Made by a program: the position numbers and the translations under genes. The notes below the pieces were generated by a model, which searched no databases, was not told the DNA's origin, and worked only from the letters and a program-made list of their open reading frames with translations. From assembly GCA_021158645.1 (NCBI GenBank), contig JAGGUH010000091.1:1-5787 (forward strand): DNA of 5,787 nt. Reading direction: 5' to 3'. The number at the start of each line of letters is the position of its first letter. Within the stretch, counting starts at the first letter, position 1. This document shows positions 1 through 5,621 of the stretch, one piece after another. The stretch comes from a bacterium (GTDB lineage: Bacteria; Patescibacteriota; Minisyncoccia; UBA6257; JAGGUH01).

Positions 1-70
1 ATTAAAAATAAGAATAATTAAAAATAAGAATAATTAAAATAGATAAGAATAGTTAAGATATTAAGATAGG
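1..70. repeat. Degenerate 16-nt AT-rich tandem repeat
   Basis: The unit ATTAAAAATAAGAATA occurs twice in perfect tandem (1-16 and 17-32). A third copy at 33-51 is lengthened by 3 nt, and from 52 a decayed GTTAAGATA/TTAAGATA series follows to about 70. The array starts at the window edge, so it may extend to the left. No coding frame runs through it. Such arrays in AT-rich intergenic DNA usually arise by slippage, and I see no CRISPR-like spacers or conserved dyad. The two exact copies are certain; any function is unknown. Confidence 0.75.
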
Positions 71-376
71 AAATAAAAATAGTCAAAATTTAGTGAATGT
101 GATTTTGATTGAAAGTTTTAAAAAACATTAGAAAAATTTGGAGGCGTTATGGTTCTGCGAAAAAAGGATTTTGTTTGAATTTATTTTATTAATGGTTCCT
201 TACCAATTTTGGTAATAAATTTTTCAAAAATTTCAATCTATATCTATCTAAATTTTAAATTCTCACAAAATTAGAATTTTTTAAAAAATTTTTTAAAAAA
301 ATATCTTTTAGAATTCAAAAATTTAAGGAAAGATCTATTATTTTGAGAGTTTTTAAAAGAAATTTGACTAAACTTT
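71..376. other. Gene-free AT-rich stretch downstream of gpmI
   Basis: I find no supportable gene here on either strand; stops are frequent in all frames. It holds A/T homopolymer tracts, including a 16-nt perfect palindrome of A and T at 275-290. It also holds a 7-bp inverted repeat TTACCAA/TTGGTAA (200-215) with only a 2-nt gap, and the mini-ORF listed separately. Neither inverted repeat is followed by a convincing U-tract in a useful orientation. It may be decayed spacer DNA between gpmI and whatever lies to the left. Confidence 0.6.
140..178 (+). other. Ribosome site plus 9-codon mini-ORF (possible leader peptide)
   Basis: GGAGG at 140-144 lies 4 nt before an ATG at 149. The frame reads MVLRKKDFV and then TGA at 176-178. 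This is one of few good Shine-Dalgarno-like sites in the window and sits in otherwise gene-free DNA. If the TGA were read as sense, the frame would run to a TAG about 41 codons from the ATG. However, TGA is a genuine stop elsewhere in this window (sugar transferase end), so recoding is unlikely. It could be a leader peptide, a gene remnant or chance. I recognise no family. Confidence 0.2.
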
Positions 377-401
377 AAAAAAATTACTACCATTTTTGGC
401 A
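377..401 (-). terminator. Weak candidate terminator of gpmI
   Basis: Read on the minus strand about 40 nt after the gpmI stop, TGCCA-AAAA-TGGTA (388-401) can form a 5-bp hairpin containing one G-U pair. Four bases later comes a run of seven U (377-383). The position and U-tract suit an intrinsic terminator, but the stem is short and weak, so the call is tentative. Confidence 0.35.
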
Positions 402-440
402 AGAGAGCCTTTATTAAATTGAATTTTTAGTTGAATTTGG

Positions 441-2024
441 TTAAAATAAAATAGAAGATAAATCAGTTCCAGTCATTTCTTTTGGTTTTTTAATTTTAAG
501 AAGAGAAAGAATTGTTGGTGCTATATCGGCTAGGGTTCCTATTGACAAAGGTGTTTCTCCTAAAAAGTGGGAGAATTTTTTTCTTTTTGAATAAAAATTT
601 TTATGGACTAAATAAATTGGAACCGGAGAAGGGTCGTGCTTTGTTTCTATTTTACCAGTTTCTGGCGAACGAACCTCTTCAACATTTCCATGGTCAGCAG
701 TAATAATAAAATAAGTATCTTTTTTTAAGCCAATTTTTAAAATTTCATTAAGACATTTATCAACGATTTCAATTGTTTTAACACAAGCATTGTAATCGCC
801 AGTATGACCAATCATATCACCATTAGCAAAGTTTACTAAAATAAAATTCCAGATTTCTTCTTTTAGTGCCAAAATAATTCTTTCAGTAATTTCTTTGGCT
901 CTCATTTCCGGATGTTCTTGAAATTGAAAACAGGGATAAGATGGCAAAATTATCCTTTCTTCTCCTGAAAAGGGAAACTCTCTTTGTCCATTGAAAAAAT
1001 AAGTAACATGAGCATATTTTTCAGTTTCAGCAATTTTTAATTGATTTAATCCATATTTTGAAATTATTTCTCCTAAAGTATTTTTTAAATTTTCTTCTTT
1101 TTTAAAGGCAAAGGGAACTTCGTTGAATCCTTTAAGATATTTAATCATTGTTGCTGCAAATACTTTTGGCACTTTTTTTCTTTCAAACTCTCTAAAGTTT
1201 TTATCGCAGAAAGGTAAAAAAAGTTGTCTAATTCTATCTTCTCTAAAATTAAAGAAAAAAATCGCATCATTGTCTTTTATCGTTGGTAGTTCAAATTCAT
1301 CTTTAACAATTAGTGCTGGTTCAATAAACTCATCAGTGATTTTTTTCTCATAATTTTTTTCAAGATATTTTATCGGATCTTTAATTAAATGTCCTTTTCC
1401 TTCAACAATTGTTTGCCATGTTTTTTGAGTTCTTTGCCAATTTTTGGCTCGATCCATAGCATAAAATCTTCCAGTAATACTTGCAATTTTGCCAATTTTA
1501 GTTTCATCAAGAAGTTTTTGAAATTCTAAAAGTAAATTTTTACCTGAATATGGAGGCGAATCTCTGCCATCTAAAAATAAATGAAAAAAAATTTTTTTGA
1601 AATTTTTTTGCTTTGCGAATTTAATCAATGCTAAAAGGTGCTCGTAACTTGAATGAACATGTCCTAGACCAAACAATCCTAAAAAGTGCAGATAAGAATT
1701 ATTTTCTTTTGCTTTTTCAAAAAGATTATCAATAACTTTGTTTTTAAAAAAACTTTTGTTTCTAATGGCAAGGGTAATTTTAGGATAATTTTGAAAAATA
1801 ATTCTTCCAGATCCTAAAGTAAGATGGCCAACTTCGCTGTTTCCTGCCTCTTGCCATGGAAGACCAACGGCAATTCCTGATGCTTGAAGTGTGCTTGAAG
1901 GGAAATAACTTTCAATCCAATCAATAGTTGGAGTTTTTGCTTTTGTAAATGGATTAACAATTGGATTTGGCAATCCAATTCCCCAGCCATCTAAAATAAT
2001 TAGAACAATTGTTTTTTTAGTCAT
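441..2024 (-). CDS. gpmI: 2,3-bisphosphoglycerate-independent phosphoglycerate mutase
   Basis: Cytosolic glycolytic/gluconeogenic enzyme of the alkaline phosphatase superfamily that interconverts 3- and 2-phosphoglycerate through a phosphoserine intermediate, normally with two Mn ions. The 527-residue length is slightly above the usual ~510-515. Visible family motifs in order: DGWG with metal ligand D12; GNSEVGH with nucleophile S63; VHS with H124; LDGRD (152-155); GR-YAMDR (185-192); NFREDRIRQ with R261 and R264; TEKYAHVTYFFNG with K336 or nearby; the D403/H407 pair in GDMIGHTG; ADHGN with D444 and H445; and H463. The full metal-ligand set is therefore present and the protein looks active. 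One departure from the family is GHVHSS (121-126) where GGVHSH is usual. The start ATG at 2024 opens directly with the family's N-terminal strand. There is no strong ribosome site (only AAAGAA), but a TATAAT lies just upstream. The gene follows the GT4 gene by 24 nt and may be read from it or from its own promoter. Confidence 0.97.
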   Translation of the reverse strand: MTKKTIVLIILDGWGIGLPNPIVNPFTKAKTPTIDWIESYFPSSTLQASGIAVGLPWQEAGNSEVGHLTLGSGRIIFQNYPKITLAIRNKSFFKNKVIDNLFEKAKENNSYLHFLGLFGLGHVHSSYEHLLALIKFAKQKNFKKIFFHLFLDGRDSPPYSGKNLLLEFQKLLDETKIGKIASITGRFYAMDRAKNWQRTQKTWQTIVEGKGHLIKDPIKYLEKNYEKKITDEFIEPALIVKDEFELPTIKDNDAIFFFNFREDRIRQLFLPFCDKNFREFERKKVPKVFAATMIKYLKGFNEVPFAFKKEENLKNTLGEIISKYGLNQLKIAETEKYAHVTYFFNGQREFPFSGEERIILPSYPCFQFQEHPEMRAKEITERIILALKEEIWNFILVNFANGDMIGHTGDYNACVKTIEIVDKCLNEILKIGLKKDTYFIITADHGNVEEVRSPETGKIETKHDPSPVPIYLVHKNFYSKRKKFSHFLGETPLSIGTLADIAPTILSLLKIKKPKEMTGTDLSSILF

Positions 2025-2032
2025 TTCTTTAG

Positions 2033-2060
2033 ATTATAAAAAAAATTATTAGGACTTCAA
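2033..2060 (-). promoter_or_regulatory. Candidate gpmI promoter giving a near-leaderless mRNA
   Basis: On the minus strand a perfect TATAAT (2033-2038) is preceded at 16 bp by TTGAAG (2055-2060), which overlaps the end of the upstream glycosyltransferase gene. The -10 ends 9 nt before the first base of the gpmI ATG, so transcription would start 1-3 nt before the start codon. The TATAAT is exact, but background A+T is high. The spacing matches that of three other genes in the window. Confidence 0.45.
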
Positions 2061-3191
2061 ATAAACATTTTCTAAAATTTTTAAAATTTTTTTAGCCGTA
2101 TTTTGCCAATTAAATTTTAAAGCGGTTTCTTTTCCTCTTTTTTTTAAAAATTCTTTTAATTTTTTTTCTTCAATTAAATTTTTGATTGCAAGAGAAAGAT
2201 CTTCCTCTCGGTTTGGGTCAATTAGAATTGCAAAATTTTTACTAATTTCGTTTAAAGCCGAACGATTTGAACAAATTACCGGTATTTTTAAAGAAGCGGC
2301 TTCAAGTGGAGGGAATCCAAATCCTTCAAAAAAAGAAGGATAAACAAAGATCTTTGATAGTTTATAAAAACAAACTTTCTCTAAGTTTGAAACCGGCTCA
2401 TAAAATTTTATAAATTTTTTTTCTTTTTTTGCTTTTAAAAATTTTTTTATTTCTTTGAAGTGCCAGTTTTTTGGACCAACAATTACTAAATATAAGTTTT
2501 TGTATTGAGAATTTTTTTTAATTGTGATAAAAGATTTTATTAATCCTAAAATGTTTTTTCTTTTTTCAATAGCCCCAAGATAAAGTAAAAATTCATCTGG
2601 AAGTTGATATTTTTCTTTTGTTTTTTTAAGAAAATTTTCATCAATTTTTTCGAAAAAAATTGGATTAATACCAGAATAAACTACTTCTATTTTTTCTTCG
2701 GGAATTTTAAAAAATTTTATTAAATCCTTTTTTGTGAAAAAGGAGACAGCAATAATTTTTTTTGCTTTTTTAGCGCTAATTTCTGGTTTTTGCAAAAAAT
2801 GCCAAAATCTTTCTTTTAAAGAAAAAAAGTTTTTAAAATGTAAAAATGATAAATCATGAAAAACAACTACTTGAGGAGCGTTGGTATTGATTAAATTAAA
2901 ATGGCAGGATAAAAAAACATCAATTTTTCCAATTAAATTTTCAATTTTTATTAAATTAAAAAAGTTTAGAAAGTCAAAAATTTTATTTGGGATTTTAAAG
3001 TCAAAAATTTTGACATTTTTTTGTTCTTTCCACCAAAAATCTAAAGGCAATTTTTTTAATCCATTATAAAATAAAAGATATTGATTTTTTTTATCAATTT
3101 TAAATAAAGCATCTAAAAGAGAAGTTAAGTATTCTGGAATACCTCCAATTCTTGTTTTAGCAATTGGCCTTAAATCAATTCCGATTTTCAT
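2049..3191 (-). CDS. GT4-type glycosyltransferase (GT-B fold)
   Basis: A 380-residue retaining glycosyltransferase of the CAZy GT4 / Glyco_transf_1 type, probably cytosolic or membrane-associated, moving a sugar from a nucleotide-sugar to a lipid-linked glycan. The N-terminal acceptor domain starts MKIGIDLRP with a Gly-rich IGGIPEY loop (15-21) and contains FHDLSF (111-116; the His-Asp is typical of mannosyltransferase-like members). The C-terminal donor domain begins near LYLGAIEKRKN (203-213), where R211 and K212 match the phosphate-binding Arg/Lys pair. It carries the EX7E motif in FFEGFGFPPLEA (E289 and E297). The protein is very Lys/Phe/Ile-rich. The donor and acceptor sugars cannot be read from sequence; mannosyltransferase is a guess by resemblance. 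The ATG start at 3191 has no ribosome site, but an extended -10 lies 9 nt upstream. It is separated from the second glycosyltransferase gene by a plus-strand small gene. Confidence 0.92.
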   Translation of the reverse strand: MKIGIDLRPIAKTRIGGIPEYLTSLLDALFKIDKKNQYLLFYNGLKKLPLDFWWKEQKNVKIFDFKIPNKIFDFLNFFNLIKIENLIGKIDVFLSCHFNLINTNAPQVVVFHDLSFLHFKNFFSLKERFWHFLQKPEISAKKAKKIIAVSFFTKKDLIKFFKIPEEKIEVVYSGINPIFFEKIDENFLKKTKEKYQLPDEFLLYLGAIEKRKNILGLIKSFITIKKNSQYKNLYLVIVGPKNWHFKEIKKFLKAKKEKKFIKFYEPVSNLEKVCFYKLSKIFVYPSFFEGFGFPPLEAASLKIPVICSNRSALNEISKNFAILIDPNREEDLSLAIKNLIEEKKLKEFLKKRGKETALKFNWQNTAKKILKILENVYLKS

Positions 3192-3199
3192 TTATGTTT

Positions 3200-3208
3200 A
3201 TTTTATCA
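3200..3208 (-). promoter_or_regulatory. Extended -10 for the 2049-3191 glycosyltransferase
   Basis: The minus strand reads TGATAAAAT, a TGn extended -10 followed by TAAAAT (3200-3205), ending 9 nt before the ATG at 3191. Only a poor -35 (TTTAAA) lies upstream, which an extended -10 can tolerate. The predicted transcription start falls about 2 nt before the start codon. No Shine-Dalgarno sequence is seen. Confidence 0.4.
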
Positions 3209-3213
3209 AAATA

Positions 3214-3241
3214 TTGAAATTTTTAAAATTTTATTTAAAAT
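3214..3241 (+). promoter_or_regulatory. Candidate promoter of the small coiled-coil gene
   Basis: TTGAAA (3214-3219) and TAAAAT (3236-3241) are 16 bp apart on the plus strand. They would start transcription near 3248, leaving a leader of roughly 28 nt that contains the ribosome site. It lies back-to-back with the minus-strand glycosyltransferase promoter in an 84-nt divergent spacer. High A+T makes chance matches likely. Confidence 0.4.
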
Positions 3242-3262
3242 AAAAGAAGCAACAAAAAAAAG

Positions 3263-3272
3263 AAAGGAGGTG
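3263..3272 (+). promoter_or_regulatory. Near-perfect Shine-Dalgarno site
   Basis: AAAGGAGGTG is nearly fully complementary to the usual 3' end of bacterial 16S rRNA. Its GGAGG core (3266-3270) ends 5 nt before the ATG at 3276. It fixes the start of the small gene and contrasts with the minus-strand genes here, none of which has a recognisable ribosome site. Confidence 0.9.
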
Positions 3273-3275
3273 TAG

Positions 3276-3476
3276 ATGGTGGCAGATTACAATCAAATTG
3301 TAACTGAGGTGTTAGAGGAAATAGAGGAAGTTCGAAAAAGAATTGACTTATTGGTGAAAAAAATAAAAAAGTTTATCCCCTCTGAAAATCTTAAAGAAGA
3401 TAGTTTTGATGAAGTTGATTTTTATCTTGATCCTCAAAAAGTGATTAAAAAGTATGGGTTTCCTTATCTTACATAA
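3276..3476 (+). CDS. Small coiled-coil protein of unknown function
   Basis: A 66-residue protein that I do not recognise. Residues 9-33 show an unbroken 3-4 hydrophobic spacing (V9, V12, I16, V19, I23, L26, I30, F33) with charged residues between, a textbook heptad pattern for a two-helix or oligomeric coiled coil. A short acidic linker follows (residues 36-50, rich in Glu, Asp and Ser), then a C-terminal tail DPQKVIKKYGFPYLT that could be a short docking segment. There is no signal peptide, membrane segment, or Cys/His metal site. It is very likely a real gene: near-perfect ribosome site, plausible promoter, strong terminator just after the stop, and coding composition less A/T-extreme than its neighbours. 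It is convergent with the glycosyltransferase gene at 3500-4588 (23-nt gap) and divergent from the one at 2049-3191. A small regulator, antitoxin-like partner or ribosome/RNA-binding factor are all open guesses. Confidence 0.88.
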   Translation: MVADYNQIVTEVLEEIEEVRKRIDLLVKKIKKFIPSENLKEDSFDEVDFYLDPQKVIKKYGFPYLT

Positions 3477-3487
3477 TTTTTTATGGC

Positions 3488-3523
3488 GGGGCTTTTATTT
3501 TAAAGCCCCTTTTTTATTTTTTT
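3488..3523 (+). terminator. Strong intrinsic terminator of the small gene
   Basis: An 8-bp GC-capped stem, GGGGCTTT (3488-3495) and AAAGCCCC (3502-3509), has a 6-nt loop and is followed at once by T6-A-T7 (3510-3523). It lies 11 nt after the small gene's TAA. It works on the plus strand only: read the other way, the hairpin is not followed by a U-tract. The last codons and stop of the convergent glycosyltransferase gene (from 3500) are encoded within the hairpin and its T-tract. Confidence 0.92.
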
Positions 3524-4588
3524 AACAAATTCTTTGATTTCTTTTTTAAATCTTTCTTTCGAAAAATTTTTTACACTTTCAGAAATTTTTTGAGAGTCAA
3601 ATTTCATTCTTTGGAATTTTTTAATAACTTCAATTAAATTTTCTTCGTTTTGTTTTTTAAAAAAAACTCCAGAAAAATTTTCAATAATTGATTCTTTTTG
3701 GCCCCCAAACTCAAAAGCAATTACTGGTGTGCCACAAGCCATTGCTTCAAGGGGAACAATGCCAAAATCTTCAACTTGGGGAAAAATTAATGCTTTTGCT
3801 TTTTGATAAATCTTTCTTAATTTTTCATCTTCTAAAAATCCTAAAAATTTAATATTTTTTTTGGCAATTTTTTTTAAGTATTTTTCTTGAGGTCCCTTGC
3901 CAACAATGATTAAAGGTAAATTTAATTTATTGAAAACCCTAATTGCTAAATCAAACTTTTTATAATAAAGCAATCTTCCAGCCATTAAATAAAAATTTTC
4001 TTTTTCTACGTTTTTTTGATAAAAAAATTTTTTTTCATCGTATGGCGGATAAATTACCACTGAATTTCTTTGATAATATTTTTTTATTTTTTTGGCAATA
4101 AATTTTGAATTGGCAATAAAGAAATCCGGCTTTTTTGAAAAAGAAAAATCAATTTTTTTTAAAGAAAGGACAGGAAGTTTTAAAAATTTTTTTAAAAAAT
4201 TTGGCAAAGGATAATCTAAAAGATATTTTTCTTCCCAAAGATATCTTGTTGGGGTATGGCAGTAGCAGATATGAATTCCAGAAGTTTTTATTCCTTTAAT
4301 AAAAGAAGAAGAGGAGGAGATTACAAGATTATAATTTTTTAAGTTGAAATTATTTATAAAAAATGGCATTAGAGGAATAAAAAGACGATGATATTTGTTA
4401 ATTAACGGAAAATAATTTAGAAGAGAAAAATGAATCTTTTTATTATCAAAAATTTTTTTAATGGTTTTTTTGGAGCCAAACAAAGTATAAATTTTTGCTT
4501 CGGGAAAAATTTCTGATAATCCTTTAAGCACTCTTTCAGCGCCGCCAAATTGATTAAGATAATCATGACAAAGAGCAATTTTCTTCAT
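3500..4588 (-). CDS. GT4-type glycosyltransferase, second copy type (GT-B fold)
   Basis: A 362-residue retaining glycosyltransferase of the GT4 / Glyco_transf_1 group, distinct from the one at 2049-3191. The N-terminal domain has CHDYL followed by FGGAERV (14-20), the usual acceptor-side Gly-rich loop, then a Ser-rich strand (91-95) and CYCHTPTRYLWE (108-119) with H111. This pattern is typical of O-antigen/exopolysaccharide mannosyltransferase-like (WbaZ-like) members. The donor domain has AGRLLYYKKFDLAI (203-216) with R205 and K210, VGKGP (229-233), and the EX7E motif in EDFGIVPLE (E273 and E281), then ACGTPVIA. The ATG at 4588 overlaps the TGA of the upstream sugar transferase as ATGA, so the two are very probably cotranscribed and translationally coupled. 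The C-terminal end is highly basic. Sugar specificity is not determinable. Transcription past its stop would run antisense through the small gene. Confidence 0.93.
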   Translation of the reverse strand: MKKIALCHDYLNQFGGAERVLKGLSEIFPEAKIYTLFGSKKTIKKIFDNKKIHFSLLNYFPLINKYHRLFIPLMPFFINNFNLKNYNLVISSSSSFIKGIKTSGIHICYCHTPTRYLWEEKYLLDYPLPNFLKKFLKLPVLSLKKIDFSFSKKPDFFIANSKFIAKKIKKYYQRNSVVIYPPYDEKKFFYQKNVEKENFYLMAGRLLYYKKFDLAIRVFNKLNLPLIIVGKGPQEKYLKKIAKKNIKFLGFLEDEKLRKIYQKAKALIFPQVEDFGIVPLEAMACGTPVIAFEFGGQKESIIENFSGVFFKKQNEENLIEVIKKFQRMKFDSQKISESVKNFSKERFKKEIKEFVKKIKKGL

Positions 4589-5196
4589 TTGTTATTAATT
4601 TTATTAAAAAAAATAAGAAAGATAGTTTTAAAAATTATTTTTAAATCTAAAAATAAAGACCAGTTTTCTAAATAGTATTTATCTAATTCTAACTCTTTTA
4701 AAAATGGCAGATTGCATCCTCCATTAATTTGGGAAAATCCAGTAAGTCCGGCTTTTCTTTTTGCAATAAAAAGATATTCTTTGGGATAGGAAAATATTTC
4801 TTGTGGTTCATGTGCCCTAGGACCAACTAAAGAAATTTTTCCTAAAAAAATATCAATAAATTGGGGTATTTCATCTAAATGATATCTTCTTAAGAATTCT
4901 CCAACCTTAGTGATTCTTGGATCGTATTTAATTTTAAAAAATGGATTATCTCTTTCGTTTAGCGAGGCAAATACCGGTTTATAATCAATCGCATCTTGGT
5001 ACATACTTCTAAATTTATGAATCAGTATTTTTTTTCCTCGAGAAACTCTTTCAAGTTTTATTAAAACTGGACCTTTTGAATTTAATTTTATTGCAATTGC
5101 AATTGGTAAATATAGCGGGATAAATAAAAATATAATTCCCACTAAAGAGCCAAAAATATCTAAAATTCTTTTTAAGAATATTCGAAACTCTTTCAT
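4585..5196 (-). CDS. Polyprenyl-phosphate sugar-1-phosphate transferase (short monotopic phosphoglycosyl transferase)
   Basis: A 203-residue Bac_transf (PF02397) family enzyme that transfers a sugar phosphate from a nucleotide-sugar to undecaprenyl phosphate, starting lipid-linked glycan assembly at the inner membrane. Motifs in order: LKRILDI; a hydrophobic membrane segment (about 12-37) with prolines at 27 and 31, as in re-entrant helices; GPVLIKLERVSRGK (42-55); HKFRSM (60-65); DPRITKVGEFLRR (92-104); LDEIP with the catalytic D108-E109 pair; SLVGPR (122-127); KAGLTGFSQINGG (148-160); and YLENWSLFLDLKII. It lacks the extra N-terminal multi-span domain of WbaP-type enzymes. The frame stays open upstream to an ATG at 5382, but that extension would lie inside rnpB and adds 62 residues without family similarity. 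The ATG at 5196, where the conserved domain begins, is the real start. There is no clear ribosome site; a promoter ends 8 nt upstream. It overlaps the next glycosyltransferase gene by 4 nt. Confidence 0.94.
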   Translation of the reverse strand: MKEFRIFLKRILDIFGSLVGIIFLFIPLYLPIAIAIKLNSKGPVLIKLERVSRGKKILIHKFRSMYQDAIDYKPVFASLNERDNPFFKIKYDPRITKVGEFLRRYHLDEIPQFIDIFLGKISLVGPRAHEPQEIFSYPKEYLFIAKRKAGLTGFSQINGGCNLPFLKELELDKYYLENWSLFLDLKIIFKTIFLIFFNKINNK

Positions 5197-5203
5197 TTTT
5201 TTT

Positions 5204-5232
5204 ATTCTGCCACAAAATAAAAATTTTGGCAA
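5204..5232 (-). promoter_or_regulatory. Candidate promoter of the glycan operon
   Basis: On the minus strand TTGCCA (5227-5232, five of six consensus bases) is followed after 17 bp by CAGAAT (5204-5209) with an upstream TG, giving the extended form TGGCAGAAT. The -35 begins just after the rnpB terminator U-tract. The -10 ends 8 nt before the sugar transferase ATG, so the mRNA would be essentially leaderless. Confidence 0.5.
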
Positions 5233-5233
5233 T

Positions 5234-5255
5234 AAAAAAAGCAGAATTTGGAAAG
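5234..5255 (-). terminator. rnpB terminator formed by the P1 helix
   Basis: The 3' strand of the RNase P P1 helix (5238-5255) pairs perfectly over 18 bp with the RNA's 5' end (5599-5616). It is followed directly by seven U (5234-5240, the first three also within the helix). The closing helix plus U-tract resembles an intrinsic terminator whose stem spans the whole RNA. No separate terminator hairpin lies between rnpB and the sugar transferase gene. Confidence 0.6.
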
Positions 5256-5616
5256 TAAGCCGGATTCTGTTCTTCTTTTGAAGAAGGGCAATCATTTCTC
5301 TTGATCCGAAGTTGCCTTCGGATTCAAGCGGATTACTTTTTCTCAATTTTGCTTTTAAGCAAAATTGAGTTTGTCCTTGCACTCAGGTAAGGGTTTAGCC
5401 GTTTCAACCCCGAAGTTGCCTTCGGGACTAATCCTAAAAATTAGGATTCTGAAACTTTTGCAAGTTTCAGCGTCTCTGTTCGCACCTCTCTCTGCTTTTT
5501 GGCAGAGGGCGGGTGTTACCCGCTACCTTTTTGCTCCAAATAAAGTTTGGAGGAGTGTCCGGACTTTCCTCTCCGATCTAAATCGGAGCGATTGCCTTCT
5601 TTCCAAATTCTGCTTT
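5238..5616 (-). ncRNA. rnpB: RNase P RNA (catalytic subunit), atypical type A-like
   Basis: This ribozyme cuts 5' leaders from precursor tRNAs. The two hallmark segments are present on the minus strand: GAGGAAAGTCCGGAC (5557-5571) and ACAGAATCCGGCTTAC (5255-5270), which form P4 and the catalytic core. Helices that can be drawn: P1 (5599-5616/5238-5255, 18 bp); P2 (5590-5596/5287-5293); P3 (5571-5588); P5 CACTC/GAGTG; P7 AGGTA/TACCT; P8 (5509-5523); P9 (5490-5507); three hairpins in the P12 region (5449-5470, 5430-5448, 5409-5426); P15; P16 (5342-5369); and P18 with a GCAA tetraloop (5304-5323). Conserved core strings GTGCGAACAGAGA, TTGAAACGG and GCAAGGACAAA also match. The ~379-nt length is normal. 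Oddities: an extra hairpin at 5534-5552 between P5 and P7, no evident P6/P17 or P13/P14, and AGU in place of GGU in L15. Ends are inferred from P1 and the promoter. Open frames on both strands across this gene are spurious. Confidence 0.97.
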
Positions 5617-5621
5617 AAAAA

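Noticed and set aside
1..70. CRISPR array
   Set aside because: Units are directly adjacent with no unique spacers and no dyad symmetry.
200..215. Hairpin TTACCAA/TTGGTAA as a terminator
   Set aside because: The loop would be 2 nt, the stem is AT-rich, and no gene ends just upstream on either strand.
149..271. TGA recoding (UGA as Gly or Trp) extending the mini-ORF to about 41 codons
   Set aside because: TGA ends the sugar transferase exactly at an ATGA overlap, and gpmI encodes Trp by TGG, so the standard code fits.
512..703. Plus-strand open frame opposite gpmI
   Set aside because: Lies entirely antisense to a clear gpmI with all catalytic motifs; no ribosome site and low-complexity protein.
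1123..1353. Plus-strand open frame opposite gpmI
   Set aside because: Antisense shadow of gpmI; hydrophobic and Ser-rich composition is explained by the reverse complement.
2881..3069. Plus-strand open frame opposite the glycosyltransferase
   Set aside because: Antisense shadow of a GT4 gene; no ribosome site or family features.
5409..5426. Dispersed repeat shared with 5304-5323
   Set aside because: The two CCGAAG-loop-CTTCGG copies are stable GCAA-tetraloop hairpins within rnpB, so structure explains the similarity better than a mobile repeat.
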